64,000 nt of DNA from Desulfovibrio sp. (GCA_031291035.1 JAISLI010000024.1:1-64000); one strand, 5' to 3'; positions 35,891-46,990 are shown, numbered from the stretch's first letter. A program made the numbers and translations. The notes: a model not told the origin generated them from the sequence alone.

Positions 35891-36760
35891 TCACGGGGAA
35901 CCGGTAAAGGCAAAAGATTTTTTGAGCGAGAACACGCTGAATTGACTGCGAAAACATGATTGTTCCACAGTTTCGCACAATTGCCGGAAATTTTTCGGGG
36001 TCAGCGTTTCCGGACGACGAACGGGATCAATGCCCATGCCCTGGAGATTCCGGACAAATTCCGGCATACCGGCCCGCCTGAAAATAGTGCCGAGCTGTTT
36101 TCGCCGTTGCCGGAAACAGGTCCGGAGCAGGCCGGCCAGAATTTCCGGACGACGCGGGCGGCCGTACGGAGGGAGAGGTTCAAGGGAAATCACCGCGGAC
36201 AATACCTTGGGCGGCGGGACAAAGGCTTCAGGACCTACCGTGAATTCCAGGCGCGGACGGGCAAAAGACTGTACCCATACAGACAGCGCGCCGTAGTGGC
36301 GGCCTGACGGCGGAGCCGTAATGCGTCGACCGACCTCGTGTTGCACCATAAATACGGCTCTGGCGAGGCCCTCGGCTTTCCAGACAATGTCCCAGATGAG
36401 GCGCGAGGCAATGTTGTACGGCAGATTTCCGGCTATTTTCCAGGAATTTTTCGGCGTTATGCGCCGCCAGTCAAAAAAAAGGGCATCCGCATGCACGGGC
36501 AGTGTGCCGGGGGCTCTCAGGCGTCCGCGTTCCGCAATCCAGTGATCGTCTTTTTCAAGCAGCAGCAACAGGCTGTGCGGGGCTTTTTCCAGTTCACGCG
36601 TCAGGGCGCCGGAGCCGGGACCTATCTCCAGCAGACGATCTTCCGGCCGCAAGGCGAGCAGGTCTGAAATCCGGGGACAGACGCTGATTTCGCGCAAAAA
36701 ATGCTGACCAAGACTTTTTTTTGCGCCGGGTGGGCCGGGCACCGCGGAATGCTTGCCCAT
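35891..36760 (-). CDS. rsmA: 16S rRNA dimethyladenosine transferase RsmA (KsgA)
   Basis: A 289-aa methyltransferase that dimethylates A1518 and A1519 of 16S rRNA late in 30S assembly. It has KKSLGQHFLRE at the N-terminus, the SAM-binding LLEIGPGSGALTREL and the catalytic NLPY (GNLPYNIASRLIWD). The C-terminus (about 265-289) is longer and less conserved than usual. It starts six bases after the EF-G paralogue stop, so the two are co-translated. Confidence 0.94.
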   Translation of the reverse strand: MGKHSAVPGPPGAKKSLGQHFLREISVCPRISDLLALRPEDRLLEIGPGSGALTRELEKAPHSLLLLLEKDDHWIAERGRLRAPGTLPVHADALFFDWRRITPKNSWKIAGNLPYNIASRLIWDIVWKAEGLARAVFMVQHEVGRRITAPPSGRHYGALSVWVQSFARPRLEFTVGPEAFVPPPKVLSAVISLEPLPPYGRPRRPEILAGLLRTCFRQRRKQLGTIFRRAGMPEFVRNLQGMGIDPVRRPETLTPKNFRQLCETVEQSCFRSQFSVFSLKKSFAFTGSP

Positions 36761-36766
36761 TTTCAG

Positions 36767-38809
36767 CTACGGCTTGTCAAACCGGTCAAAAACCAGCGAC
36801 AGGCCGGCCCGTCCCTGGGTCGCCGAGCGCAACGCGGTTGAAAAGCCGAAGAGTCTGCGCAACGGGGCGCTGCCCCGCAGCAGTTTCAGCCCGTTGTGGT
36901 CTTCCAGATTTTCGACTCTGCCGCTGCAGGTGTTCAGCGCGTTAATGGCCGCTCCGAGAAAAGCGTCCGGAACATTGATTTCAACGCGCATGATCGGTTC
37001 CAGCATGACGGGCGAGGCCTTGCCGACGGCTTCCCGCAGAGCCAGGCCGGCCGCCGTGTGACAGCCGGGGGCTGTGGTTCGCCCCTCAATCCTTTCGACG
37101 CCGGTCAAAAGCACGTCAATGTCCTGCAAAGGCCAACCCTCCAGGCCGCTTTGCAAGGCGTCATGCACTCCTTCCAGAGCGGCCCGCAAAAGATGTCCGG
37201 GCAGGACTTTCTGCGCCGGGGCGGGAGCATCCGGCAAAAAATCGCCCACGGCCACAAAATTTCCGGAGTTCCGCCGTCTCGGCTTCACGCGGAGGGAAAC
37301 CGCGCCGTGATGGCGATCCTTGCCCAATTCCCTGTCAAAGATAGCCGCCCCGCTTGCTTCCCGGGCGACAGTTTCCCGTAGAACAACCTGCGGGTGCCCG
37401 GCGCGCGGGTTGATGCCGAACTCACGACGCAGGCGTTCCAGCAGAATGTCCAGGTGCAGCTCACCCATGCCGGAAACAATGCGCGCTCCCGTTTCTTCAT
37501 CCGGACGCGCGGACAGCGTTGGATCCTCCTCAATATAGCGTTGCAGGACTTCATCCAGAATTTTGCCCTCATCGGCGTTGCGTGGTTCCAGAAGAAGCGT
37601 GATAACCGGCGGGCGCGATTCTATGGCTTCCAGCAGAATATCCCGGCCCGCCGAGGAATAGGTGTCTCCGGTGCGGGCGGAGCGCAAACCCGTTACCGCG
37701 GCCATCTCCCCCGCCGCAACCTGCGGCGTCTGCTCGCGCCTGTTCGCGTGGAGACGGTAAATACGCCCTACGCGATCACTGGATTTTTGCGATACATTGC
37801 GTATGGTGTCGCCTTCTTTCAGGCGGCCGGCATACATGCGCAGCAGGGCGAGCTTTCTGCCGTTTTCCACAAGTATTTTGAACACAAGCCCCAGCGGCGG
37901 CTCCTCGGGGGACGGACGCACGCCCATGACGGCGCCTTCCGGGGAATACCCTTCCGGAGTGGGCACATCCAGAGGAGACGGCAGGAGGTCGCATATCGCG
38001 TCAAGAAGCGGTTGCACCCCCGTGTTGCGCAACGCGGAACCACAGAAAACAGGAGTTACCGCCCGCGAAAGCGTTGCCCGGCGCAGCGCGGCACAGATGT
38101 CTTCCGGGCTGAAAGTGACGTCCAAATAGAGGGGAAGAAAGATTTCATCGTTCTCGGCCAGATTCTCCAAGAGCAAATCATGCCATTGACCGATCACAGC
38201 GGCTTCTTCAGGTGAAAGATTCCGCGTATGTATGGTTTTCCCCTGATCTCCGGCGTCAAAAAGCAGCTTTCTTTTCGAGAGAACATCAAGTATGCCGTCA
38301 AACTCCTCGCCCTGTCCGGAGGGAAGGGCAAGAGGCACGGGGTTCGCGCCAAGACGCAAACGTATGGCCTTGAGTACGGCCTCAAAATCCGCTCCCTGGC
38401 GATCCATTTTGTTGATGAAGGCAACTTTTGGAACCCCGAAGCGTTCCGACTGTCGCCAGACAGCCTCGGACTGCGGCTCCACGCCGCCGACGGCGCAGAA
38501 TACGCCAACCGCTCCGTCCAGAACGCGCAGGGAGCGCTCCACCTCAATGGTAAAGTCCACATGACCCGGCGTATCAATAAGGTTAAGCGTTTTACCCCGC
38601 CATTCGCAACTGGTCATGGCGGAAGTGATGGTGATGCCGCGTTCCTGTTCCTCAGGCAGGTAATCCATGGTGGCCGCGCCGTCGTGCACTTCGCCCATGC
38701 GGTGAATTTTGCGCGTGTAAAACAGGATGCGCTCCGAAAGGGTGGTCTTGCCCGCGTCAATATGGGCGATGATCCCGATATTGCGAATGTTTTGAATCCG
38801 CTCGTCCAT
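36767..38809 (-). CDS. Elongation factor G paralogue (EF-G2 type)
   Basis: A 680-aa translational GTPase: IGIIAHIDAGKTTLSERILF (G1), ERGITITSA switch, DTPGHVDFTIEVERSLRVLD (G3) and NKMDRQGADF (G4), followed by domains II-V of EF-G. It lies outside a ribosomal protein str operon and is probably a second EF-G, which may act in ribosome recycling or be a specialised translocase. The start at 38809 (MDERIQNIRNIGIIAHID) fits EF-G better than a GTG- or ATG-like start 33 bases upstream. hflX precedes it by 50 bp and rsmA follows. Confidence 0.88.
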   Translation of the reverse strand: MDERIQNIRNIGIIAHIDAGKTTLSERILFYTRKIHRMGEVHDGAATMDYLPEEQERGITITSAMTSCEWRGKTLNLIDTPGHVDFTIEVERSLRVLDGAVGVFCAVGGVEPQSEAVWRQSERFGVPKVAFINKMDRQGADFEAVLKAIRLRLGANPVPLALPSGQGEEFDGILDVLSKRKLLFDAGDQGKTIHTRNLSPEEAAVIGQWHDLLLENLAENDEIFLPLYLDVTFSPEDICAALRRATLSRAVTPVFCGSALRNTGVQPLLDAICDLLPSPLDVPTPEGYSPEGAVMGVRPSPEEPPLGLVFKILVENGRKLALLRMYAGRLKEGDTIRNVSQKSSDRVGRIYRLHANRREQTPQVAAGEMAAVTGLRSARTGDTYSSAGRDILLEAIESRPPVITLLLEPRNADEGKILDEVLQRYIEEDPTLSARPDEETGARIVSGMGELHLDILLERLRREFGINPRAGHPQVVLRETVAREASGAAIFDRELGKDRHHGAVSLRVKPRRRNSGNFVAVGDFLPDAPAPAQKVLPGHLLRAALEGVHDALQSGLEGWPLQDIDVLLTGVERIEGRTTAPGCHTAAGLALREAVGKASPVMLEPIMRVEINVPDAFLGAAINALNTCSGRVENLEDHNGLKLLRGSAPLRRLFGFSTALRSATQGRAGLSLVFDRFDKP

Positions 38810-38859
38810 AGCGGAAAAACTCCCGGTACGTGATGCCCCCAAAGCGGCCTGTCTTCACC

Positions 38860-40518
38860 TCAGGCGTTCAGAATACGGCATTGCCGTGAAAACGCAAGCT
38901 GGCGATCCACCTCCTGAAGCAGCGCCCCGAAGCCTTCTCCCGTTTTGGCGGAAAGCCTCAGGGCCTGGGGCAAGTTGTCCGCAAGCTCCGCCTTTGCCGC
39001 CGGCTCCAGCGCATCCCATTTGTTGAGCAGCAACAGAGCCGGTTTTGCCTGAAGCCCCATTTCCGGATCCGCCAGGATGTCTTCCACAGCGGCGATTTGC
39101 CGCAGAACGTCCGGATGCGACGCGTCCGCCATGTGAACAAGCATGTCCGCATCCCGCAACCCTTCAAGGGTAGCCTGGAAGGCCTCTTTGAGTTCCACAG
39201 GCAAATCGCGGATAAAACCGACCGTGTCCACCACGATCAGCGGCCTTTCCTCAGGAAAGCGCATTCGCCGCGCCACGGGGTCGAGCGTGGCGAAAAGCTT
39301 GTCTTCCACAAGGCACCGGGAGCGCGTCAAAGCGTTCAGCAATGTTGTCTTGCCCGCGTTGGTATAACCGACAAGCGCGATCACCGGAACGGAACTGCGC
39401 GCGCGTCGTTTTTTTGCAATGTTCTGGCGGAGTTTTATCTGTTCAAGTTCGTGTCGGATGCGTGTGGCGCGCTCACGTGAACGCCGGCGGTCAGTTTCCA
39501 GTTTTGTCTCGCCGGGGCCCCGTCCGCCGATGCCGCCCATGAGGCTGTCCATATTTTTTTTCCTGCCGGCAAGACGCGGCCTGAGATAACGCAACTGCGC
39601 CAGTTCCACCTGAAGCTTTCCCGTTTTTGTTGTCGCGTGTCGCGCAAAGATGTTCAAAATCAACTGGGTGCGGTCAATGACCTCACGTTCGGTGCTGTCC
39701 GCAAGAGTGTGAAGTTGGGCCGGAGTGAGTTCGCCGTCGAAAATCAGCAGGTGAGCGCGCGCCTGCAGGGCCGCGATTTCCAGTTGCGCCAGTTTGCCCT
39801 TGCCCGGGAGCAGGCCGGGGTTTGCGCGTTGCGCCCGCTGTATGATGCGTCCGGCCACGGCGATGCCGGCTGTTTGGGCCAGCGACGTCAGTTCGTCCAG
39901 ATTGCGCTTCTGTATGGAATGGGGGGCCGTGTTTACAGAAACGAGCAAGGCGCGCCGTAATCCCGGCGTTTCAATGCCGTCCCCGGTCTGACGGGCGAAT
40001 TCCGCCTCCAGGCTTTCAGCGAGTTCTGTAAAACGCGCCTCCGTGCGATCCCAGGGCCTGGGTTTTTCCACGAACCAGGGCTCGTCTGCGGGGCGGCAAG
40101 GAAGCAGATGGGCGGATTGCCATTGCAGGGGGAAGCCTTCCTGATTGACGGTGAGCGCGATAACGGCATCAAGTCGCAGGAAAAGCATATCCATGATGTC
40201 TTCCGTTGTTACGCCTTCAGGCGTGAGATGCGTGTGCAGCAAACGCAGACCGCGCAGACGATCAATGCCGGCGCGAACGCGCGGCAGATCCGGGATGAAT
40301 ATCCCCGTGGCCGTGCCGACAAGAACCATGCAGACCCGCCCTTTGCGATCAATCAACAGCCCTGTCTGCCTGTCCGTGGCGCGCGAGAGCAGGGCAAGCT
40401 CGCGGGCCTGCTCAATGGTGTAGACTTCCGTCATCGGAAAACGGCGTTTGAAAAGACGAATGAGCGCGGAAAGCTGGCCCGGTTTGAGCCCTTGCAGATT
40501 TCCTTGTGGTTTGGGGAT
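38860..40518 (-). CDS. hflX: Ribosome-associated GTPase HflX, apparent AUC start
   Basis: HflX splits stalled ribosomes and has an N-terminal NDP-binding domain plus a G domain: GYTNAGKTTLLNALT (G1), DTVGFIRDLP (G3) and NKWD (G4). The GGIGGRGPGETKLETDRR linker is typical. The first ATG is at 40434, but the frame is open upstream and encodes PKPQGNLQGLKPGQLSALI, which closely resembles the conserved start of long HflX proteins (GN..GLKPSQ). No ATG, GTG or TTG lies in this extension. AGGAG sits six bases before an ATC codon at 40516-40518, making AUC the likely start (552 aa). Confidence 0.85.
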   Translation of the reverse strand: MPKPQGNLQGLKPGQLSALIRLFKRRFPMTEVYTIEQARELALLSRATDRQTGLLIDRKGRVCMVLVGTATGIFIPDLPRVRAGIDRLRGLRLLHTHLTPEGVTTEDIMDMLFLRLDAVIALTVNQEGFPLQWQSAHLLPCRPADEPWFVEKPRPWDRTEARFTELAESLEAEFARQTGDGIETPGLRRALLVSVNTAPHSIQKRNLDELTSLAQTAGIAVAGRIIQRAQRANPGLLPGKGKLAQLEIAALQARAHLLIFDGELTPAQLHTLADSTEREVIDRTQLILNIFARHATTKTGKLQVELAQLRYLRPRLAGRKKNMDSLMGGIGGRGPGETKLETDRRRSRERATRIRHELEQIKLRQNIAKKRRARSSVPVIALVGYTNAGKTTLLNALTRSRCLVEDKLFATLDPVARRMRFPEERPLIVVDTVGFIRDLPVELKEAFQATLEGLRDADMLVHMADASHPDVLRQIAAVEDILADPEMGLQAKPALLLLNKWDALEPAAKAELADNLPQALRLSAKTGEGFGALLQEVDRQLAFSRQCRILNA

Positions 40519-40581
40519 GGCTCGCTCCTGTGGCGGTTTTATTTGAAGACGCTCCGCTCGGCGCGGATGGTGAAAATGAAT

Positions 40582-43074
40582 TCAGCCGTCGGAGTGTTTC
40601 AGGGATGATTTGATGCGCTCTTCGCCAAATTTCCATTTATCGCGGGGAAGCCAGGTTTGCAGCATCAATTCAAGTTCACGGACTTCAAGGGGTTTTGCAA
40701 GAAAGTCATTCATGCCGTTTTGCAGAAACATGCTGCGCGCCTCACCCACAACATTGGCGGTGAGCGCCACAATGGGCAGACGCGCATATTTTTCTCCCGG
40801 CAGGGAGCGGATGATTTTGGTGGCATCCACCCCGTCCATCTCCGGCATCATATGATCCATGAACACAATGTCATAATCAGTCGTCTTCACACGCTCAACG
40901 GCTTCGAGCCCCGATTCCGCGATATCCACCTCTCCTCCGTACGCGAGCAGCAGATTTTCCGCAATCATGAGATTGATTGCGTTGTCGTCCACCACCAGTA
41001 TGCGGGCATTGAACACCTCCAGCGCGGGAGCCGCGTCGGTCGCGGCATCCTCAATGCCCGCGCAGACGCATGTATTCAGAATCTTCGCAACCGTCAGACT
41101 GGTGAGCGGCGTATAGACGGTCCGCACCGAAGGCGGCAACCCGGATTCGCCCGTCGGCTCGTTCATCAGGGCGATCAGAACAGCGTCCCGGCCAGCTCTG
41201 TCGCGGACGGAGGCATAGTAGCCTTCGTCAAAAAACACATGTGAACAGTGTTCAACATCGTCCGCTCCGTCCGCAATTGTGCAGCGCACACCCATTCCGG
41301 CAAGTTTTTCAGAGAGGTTACGGGCTTTCTCGGCGTTTGCCGTCCAGATCGCCGCGCGGCCGGCGCCGTCCTGTCGCGGTGCAATGGCCGGCCTGGGGTT
41401 TTCAACCCGCTGCATGATGTAAAAGGAAAAGCAGGAGCCTTCGCCGTATACGCTCTCCACATGTATTTCCCCGTCCATCAGTTCCACAAGCCTTTTGGAA
41501 ATGGCAAGCCCCAGCCCGGAACCTTCAATCCCCCGGTTTTTGCGGGTATCCACTTGCGAAAAATTGCCGAACAGAAGAGGGAAGTCTTCTTTGCGGATGC
41601 CTATGCCGGTATCCCGCACCGCAAAGTGGACCTTGCACTGTCCGTCGCTGACCGGTTCCGCCGCAATGCTGAATGTTATATGACCCTGTCTGGTAAATTT
41701 CACGGCATTGGACAGAAGATTGACGGCAACTTGTTTGATGCGTGTCGCGTCGCCGACCATCTCCCGCGGCATCAGCGGATCGTCATCCACAATCAGATCA
41801 ATGGGCTTGTCCCCAATGCGGATGTGAATCATCGTGACAATGTCGTTGATCAGCGAGTGGACGCTGTAGATGTCGGGCACGAGTTCCATCGCGCCGGATT
41901 CTATCTTGGAAAAATCAAGAATATCGTTGATGATGGAAAGCAGTGACGCGCCTGCCCGCTTGATATGGCCGAGGTATTCAAGCACCGACGCCTGCGGAAA
42001 ATTCTTGATCGCAAGTTCGGTCATTCCGAGAATCGCATTCATCGGCGTGCGGATTTCATGGCTCATATTGGCCAGAAACTCTGATTTCGCGCGATTGGCA
42101 AGTTCGGCGGCCTCCAGGCGCCGCTGTTCCGTAATGTCAGTATAAAAACCTTCCAAAAGGTGCGGAGTTCCGTCGGGATTCTTTTCCACCACCCGGCTGC
42201 GTTCCCAAAGCCACTTGACGCTGCCGTCCTTCATGACAATGCGGAATGTCGTTTCCAGAGGCAGACCTAGGGCAAGCGTGACGTCATTGAGCTTTGCGAG
42301 GCTGTTCACATCGTCGGGATGCACCATGTCGAAAAATTTGACGGCGTTGTTGCCGAGCAGTTCCCGCGGCGTATAGCCGGTAAGGTTGTAACATCCTTCA
42401 CTGATAAAGGTGAAGGTGTAGTTCGGGGGGTCATTCAGGCACTGGTACACCATGCCCGGCAGGTTGCTCATGAGGGTTTCGGTACGGCGCATCAGCAGCC
42501 GGCGCTCGGCGCTTTCCATGGCGAGCGCGACAAAATCCGCGAGGGAGGAGGCAAAGGTTTGTTCCTCTGTTGTCCAGACGCGGGCCAGGGGGAACTGTTC
42601 CGACCGGTCCTGCTCAATGCACACCACGCCTACCAGCTCGCCCCCCGCGCGAACCGGAGCATCAAGCAGGGCGCAGATATCAGGACCGTACGTCTCCTGC
42701 AGATTCGGCAGAATATCGGTATGCGCCGCATCGTCTATGACGAGGAGCCGCTCGGTTTGCAGCAGTTCAACATAGCCTTGCCGGTCGTCAAGCGGGAAAT
42801 CCTCCTGGAGTGTAAACAGTCCGGTTCTGCTGTCGTAGCTTGTGATGTTCTGCAACATCTGCCTGTCGTGCGCCACGCGCCACAGCCCCACGCGGTGGGT
42901 ATTCAGGCCCAGGCATCCCTCGCGGGCGATAACTTCTGCGGCTTCCCGCAGGATACCGGAGGTGAGGGCCGGCGTTTTTGTAATACGGGCAAGAGCGTTG
43001 CTCAACGCGGCCGCGTAGTCAGCGTTGCTGCGCACGGGTAACTCCTCCGGCAGTGCTTGTCCCCAAAGATTCAT
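40582..43074 (-). CDS. Cytoplasmic GAF-PAS hybrid histidine kinase
   Basis: An 830-aa soluble sensor kinase with no membrane segment. Order: GAF domain (about 20-205), PAS/PAC (about 210-335, ending in [16 protein letters not shown]), HisKA with His339 ([10 protein letters not shown]), ATPase domain (GSGLGLAI), a degenerate receiver-like stretch (about 580-690) and a receiver with Asp740 ([12 protein letters not shown]). It starts two bases after the stop of the upstream membrane hybrid kinase, so the two are coupled and may form a phosphorelay with it. hflX follows after 63 bp. Confidence 0.88.
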   Translation of the reverse strand: MNLWGQALPEELPVRSNADYAAALSNALARITKTPALTSGILREAAEVIAREGCLGLNTHRVGLWRVAHDRQMLQNITSYDSRTGLFTLQEDFPLDDRQGYVELLQTERLLVIDDAAHTDILPNLQETYGPDICALLDAPVRAGGELVGVVCIEQDRSEQFPLARVWTTEEQTFASSLADFVALAMESAERRLLMRRTETLMSNLPGMVYQCLNDPPNYTFTFISEGCYNLTGYTPRELLGNNAVKFFDMVHPDDVNSLAKLNDVTLALGLPLETTFRIVMKDGSVKWLWERSRVVEKNPDGTPHLLEGFYTDITEQRRLEAAELANRAKSEFLANMSHEIRTPMNAILGMTELAIKNFPQASVLEYLGHIKRAGASLLSIINDILDFSKIESGAMELVPDIYSVHSLINDIVTMIHIRIGDKPIDLIVDDDPLMPREMVGDATRIKQVAVNLLSNAVKFTRQGHITFSIAAEPVSDGQCKVHFAVRDTGIGIRKEDFPLLFGNFSQVDTRKNRGIEGSGLGLAISKRLVELMDGEIHVESVYGEGSCFSFYIMQRVENPRPAIAPRQDGAGRAAIWTANAEKARNLSEKLAGMGVRCTIADGADDVEHCSHVFFDEGYYASVRDRAGRDAVLIALMNEPTGESGLPPSVRTVYTPLTSLTVAKILNTCVCAGIEDAATDAAPALEVFNARILVVDDNAINLMIAENLLLAYGGEVDIAESGLEAVERVKTTDYDIVFMDHMMPEMDGVDATKIIRSLPGEKYARLPIVALTANVVGEARSMFLQNGMNDFLAKPLEVRELELMLQTWLPRDKWKFGEERIKSSLKHSDG

Positions 43075-43076
43075 TG

Positions 43077-45671
43077 TTATGCGTTTTTGCCAAGATAGCG
43101 GCGCAAAACAACGAGCACGTCCTCCAGATTGACCGGTTTGCCAAGGTGCTCGTTCATGCCGCTGGCGAGGCAATGCTCTATGTCTTCCCGAAACACATTG
43201 GCGGACATGGCCACAATGGGAATTGTCGCGGCCTCCGGGCTATGCCCGCTCCGGATGCGTTCCGTCGCGCCATAGCCGTCCATTATCGGCATTTGCACAT
43301 CCATCAGGATGAGATTGTAGCGCGCGGGATCCCGTTCGAACATCTCCACAGCCTGCACACCGTTCCCGGCGCATTCGATACGCGCTCCCGACGGCTCAAG
43401 CAACGCCGTCACAATCTCGCGATTTATATCCACATCATCCACCAGAAGAATAGTGCTGCCCGCAAACTCGCTTGCCCGCAAATCCTTGATGCCGTCCGCC
43501 CGGCCGTCCCTGTCGGGCAGGATTCCGGCGCGCCGCGCCTGAATCGTAAAACCAAAAATTGAGCTGTGGCCGAACACTGAGTTCACCCAGATTGTACCGC
43601 CCATCAGTTCGACAATCTGTCTGGAGAGCGCAAGTCCCAGGCCGGTGCCGCCATACCGGCGTGTTGTGCCGCTCTCGGCCTGCTGGAACGCGGTGAACAG
43701 CTTTGACTGTTGCTCTTCAGTTATGCCGATTCCGGAATCCTCCACCAGAAAGCGTAGCGTACACATCCCGTCCGATTCGCCGGCAAGGTTTGCCGACAGC
43801 ATGATGCGGCCTTTTTCGGGCGTGAATTTTATCGCGTTGCCCACGAGATTCGTGATCACCTGCGCGATACGCATGTCGTCTCCGCAGATTGCTTCCGGCA
43901 CGTCGTCCGCGATACTGATGGCAATCTCCTGTTGTTTCTCGTCCGATTTGAAGCGCGTGACATTTTTCACGCGGGACACAATGTCCCGCACCCGGAAAAC
44001 AACCTCGGACAGTTCAAATTTGCCTGATTCGATTTTTGAAATATCCAGAATGTCGTTGATAATGCCGAGCAGATGTTCCGAGGCGTTCTTGATGTTGGCA
44101 AAGGCGTAGTTCTTGCGTTCCAGGTCGCCGGCCAGAGCGCCTATTTTCGTCATGCCGATGACGGCGTTCAGCGGCGTTCTGATCTCGTGGCTCATATTCG
44201 CCAAAAAATCGCCTTTTGCCCGTGAAGCGGCTTTGGCAATCAGCACCTGCTCTTCAAGTTCATGCGTACGTTGCCTCACTGTCGCTTCAAGCATGTCGTT
44301 CATCTGTGATGTCAGCGCAAAACGGTTAGCATACTTGCGTGCAAGCGTAAAGGCCATGCAGCACATGAAAGCGAAAAAGCTGTAGCGCGTGGCAAAGAAA
44401 CCGGTATGAAAAAAATTTGCGTCAAGTATGTCGAAGATGCCCGCACATACGCAAAGAATAATAAATATTAATATGTTGCCAAGTTCCGTTCCACATAAAT
44501 CCCTGAAAATCAGAGCCAAAAAGACAGTTGCCTTCGGACCCGCGCGCTCGGCGGCATATTTTTCTCCTGTCTGCTTTATAAAATGGCAGACGGCTTCGTA
44601 GACTATATAGAGAAGAAAAGCCATGCCATAGATGTGCCAGACTGTCAGCAGATCATAGGCAAACCAGATCGGAAAAACGCTTTGCAGCACAATGAACGCG
44701 ATGCACGATATGCCGTAGCCGCATGTGACGGATTTTGGCTTGCCGAAACTGAGCGTTTCAAGAAACGCCGCCAGGGTGAACAGAAGAAGATAGAGCGCAC
44801 CGAATTCAAGCCGCTGGGCGTTCGCGGTGTTTGCAAGCACATGATAAACAGCGGGACAGCGCGTAAAGAAGTACACCGCGACAACGCAGGAAAAAACGCC
44901 GAACAGGAGGTTATATCCGTCAGCCTTGCGCAAAAAATAAAGGAGGATATGATAGAATCCCAAAAAAATGTACACCGCGCACAGGGCGATGGTCTGCAGG
45001 CTTTCGCTGCGATTGAACATCCGCGTGAAATCGCCGATATAATAGGGGGATGTGTAGAAAAGCCCCGTGTACTTGCTGCCGGGAGCGCCAAGTATATGCA
45101 TGACGAGAAAATTTTTGCCTTCCCTGAGAAACCTCCTGTCAAACGGAATGCTGAGGCCCCGTCTGCTGCGGAACGAAGTTATTTCGCCATCCGGATTCAA
45201 GTGCAGTTGTCTGGCAATGGCATTGCCGTTGATGTGGATTTCCCAGTTCTCGCCAACGCCGGCCATATACAGGCCGGGAGAGACGGGGTTGCTGTTGTCG
45301 TAAAGCGGCGCAAGCCCCCCCTGCCGGATCATGAACGGAATCAGAATGGTGTATTCTTTGATTTTGCGCTGCCGGGGATTCAGAAACTCGAAGGCCACAC
45401 GGGACGATGCCCCGTTTGCGTCCAGTCCGGACACGAGCAGGCTTCTGCCGTGACCTGCGGGCAGTTCCTCCCCCCAGTCCGTCATCTCCGGATCGTCCAG
45501 CGAAGCATATGCCGGTTCAAAGCCGTTTTTTACATACGCCGGGAATGACATCAAATCCACATAGAGGGGGTCGTTTTTTTCTGATTCACCGCTGCCCAGG
45601 CTGGAGATGAACGTCAGGGCGGACGCCAGCACGACAGCCAGTATGAGCCAGGAAAAAATTTCAGTACGCAC
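43077..45671 (-). CDS. 7TMR-DISM membrane hybrid histidine kinase
   Basis: An 864-aa sensor. TM1 (about 7-23) is followed by an extracellular 7TMR-DISM-type sensor domain (about 30-215) and seven hydrophobic helices (about 222-440). A short coiled coil leads to HisKA with His495 ([10 protein letters not shown]), ATPase ([10 protein letters not shown]) and a receiver with Asp791 ([11 protein letters not shown]). The start is GTG at 45671, overlapping the end of the upstream sugar-binding lipoprotein gene by 11 bases. The overlap strongly suggests that the lipoprotein is its ligand-presenting partner. A second hybrid kinase follows two bases after its stop. Confidence 0.87.
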   Translation of the reverse strand: MRTEIFSWLILAVVLASALTFISSLGSGESEKNDPLYVDLMSFPAYVKNGFEPAYASLDDPEMTDWGEELPAGHGRSLLVSGLDANGASSRVAFEFLNPRQRKIKEYTILIPFMIRQGGLAPLYDNSNPVSPGLYMAGVGENWEIHINGNAIARQLHLNPDGEITSFRSRRGLSIPFDRRFLREGKNFLVMHILGAPGSKYTGLFYTSPYYIGDFTRMFNRSESLQTIALCAVYIFLGFYHILLYFLRKADGYNLLFGVFSCVVAVYFFTRCPAVYHVLANTANAQRLEFGALYLLLFTLAAFLETLSFGKPKSVTCGYGISCIAFIVLQSVFPIWFAYDLLTVWHIYGMAFLLYIVYEAVCHFIKQTGEKYAAERAGPKATVFLALIFRDLCGTELGNILIFIILCVCAGIFDILDANFFHTGFFATRYSFFAFMCCMAFTLARKYANRFALTSQMNDMLEATVRQRTHELEEQVLIAKAASRAKGDFLANMSHEIRTPLNAVIGMTKIGALAGDLERKNYAFANIKNASEHLLGIINDILDISKIESGKFELSEVVFRVRDIVSRVKNVTRFKSDEKQQEIAISIADDVPEAICGDDMRIAQVITNLVGNAIKFTPEKGRIMLSANLAGESDGMCTLRFLVEDSGIGITEEQQSKLFTAFQQAESGTTRRYGGTGLGLALSRQIVELMGGTIWVNSVFGHSSIFGFTIQARRAGILPDRDGRADGIKDLRASEFAGSTILLVDDVDINREIVTALLEPSGARIECAGNGVQAVEMFERDPARYNLILMDVQMPIMDGYGATERIRSGHSPEAATIPIVAMSANVFREDIEHCLASGMNEHLGKPVNLEDVLVVLRRYLGKNA

Positions 45672-46653
45672 GCGCGTCTATTTCCTCCCTGGTGATGGTG
45701 TCAGCACTGAATGCGGTTTCATCCACGTACGCGATTTTGTTGGGTGTCTTGCCGAGTTGCAATTGCTGTATGATTTTTTCCACACGCGGGCCATGCAGCG
45801 GATTGCATTCCACATTGTAGCTGATATTCCGCGCAAGCGTTTGCTCCAGGCCCGCGCGCGTCGCGTCAAAGGAAATGATTTTCAGCCCGCCGGATGCACC
45901 GTAGGGCAAACGGCCCTCATCCAGGGCCTGAATCGCGCCGAAGGCCATATTGTCATTTTCGCAGTAGAGCACGTCAATGTCCCTGTATTCGCCCAGAAAG
46001 CGCTCCATGATTTCCTTGCCTTTCACCTGCGTGAAATCACCCGAGTCGCGGACCACAATCCGCCATCCGGGGTTTCTGTCCACCCCTTCCCGCAGCCCTT
46101 CGGTACGGCCGATCTGCGCCGAGGAGCCTATATTTCCCTGTATGTGCGCTATGTTCAAATTTTTGAATGTTTTTTCCATCCAGGCCACGGCCGTGGCGCC
46201 TTCCTTGCGGAAGTCGGAACCTACCCATGACACGAAGAAAGTATTGTCCGAAGTCCGGATCATCCTGTCCATGATGATGACGGGTATGCCAGCGATCTTC
46301 GCCTCTTTCAGAACACTGTCCCATCCCTGCTCAGTGACTGGAGCCAGGACGATGTAATTGACTTTTTTTTGGATAAAGTCACGGATCGCGGCAACCTGAT
46401 GTTCCTGCTTCTGTTGCGCGTCCTTCAGGATCAGTTGGTAACCTTTCTCCCTGGTGAAGGTTTCCCGCATGGATCTGGTATTCGCCCTCCGCCAGTCGGA
46501 CTCCGCGCCGACCTGCGAAAAGCCGACAACAATCAGGCCATCCGTATTTTCGGCTTTATTGCCGGGTCGGTTTTTACCGTCATCACCTCCGCTGCAGGAC
46601 GCAAGGATGAAGGCGAACAGCAATACGCCAAAAAGGCTGATATGTTTATTCAT
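45661..46653 (-). CDS. YtfQ-like sugar-binding lipoprotein
   Basis: A 330-aa type 1 periplasmic binding protein with a signal peptide ending in the lipobox ILASC. The fold starts at GLIVVGFSQVGAESDWRRAN and includes QQKQEHQVAAIRDFIQKKV, APVTEQGWDSVLKEA, FVSWVGSDFRKEG and VLYCENDNMAFGAIQALDEG. These resemble the galactofuranose-binding YtfQ group, so a sugar ligand is expected. There is no ABC permease or ATPase gene; instead the gene overlaps a sensor kinase. GGAG lies eight bases upstream of the ATG at 46653, and a promoter lies at 46765-46792. Confidence 0.85.
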   Translation of the reverse strand: MNKHISLFGVLLFAFILASCSGGDDGKNRPGNKAENTDGLIVVGFSQVGAESDWRRANTRSMRETFTREKGYQLILKDAQQKQEHQVAAIRDFIQKKVNYIVLAPVTEQGWDSVLKEAKIAGIPVIIMDRMIRTSDNTFFVSWVGSDFRKEGATAVAWMEKTFKNLNIAHIQGNIGSSAQIGRTEGLREGVDRNPGWRIVVRDSGDFTQVKGKEIMERFLGEYRDIDVLYCENDNMAFGAIQALDEGRLPYGASGGLKIISFDATRAGLEQTLARNISYNVECNPLHGPRVEKIIQQLQLGKTPNKIAYVDETAFSADTITREEIDARAY

Positions 46654-46990
46654 ATTTTTCGCTCCGTTGCGCATACAGTTTGATGCCCGCGCCAGCTCCG
46701 GCCTGGCCGGCCGTGCCGCAACTCCGCATCTTCACATTGAACCCGGCTGAATGTCGTGAAAAATATTTTAGCAGACTGCCAAAAGCGTTCAAGTGCTGGG
46801 GCGTGTTGACACTATTTTAGAGACAAAAGAATACAGGCAAAAACAAGGGAGGGTATTAACAAAAGAATGATAGAATGTCTTCTCTCACTCCGTTGACGTG
46901 AAAACGTGCGAATAAAGCCATCGTCAGGTCAACCATGTGTAATGACTTTGAGACTACAATAGATTTGCGCTCTGCGCGGCGTCCGGCAAA
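46654..46990. other. Intergenic region between nikR and the sensor operon
   Basis: It contains the sensor-operon promoter on the minus strand and the 3' side of nikR. A plus-strand TTGACA at 46805 has no good -10 partner and no gene to serve. I see no RNA gene here. Confidence 0.5.
46765..46792 (-). promoter_or_regulatory. Promoter of the sugar-binding lipoprotein/hybrid kinase operon
   Basis: On the minus strand TTGAAC (46787-46792), 16 bases, TAAAAT (46765-46770), about 110 bases upstream of the lipoprotein start. It is the best sigma-70 match in the 337-bp gap 46654-46990. The rest of that gap is AT-rich and shows no gene. Confidence 0.55.

Noticed and set aside
46805..46833. Plus-strand TTGACA before nikR's 3' side
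   Set aside because: There is no acceptable -10 element and no plus-strand gene downstream.
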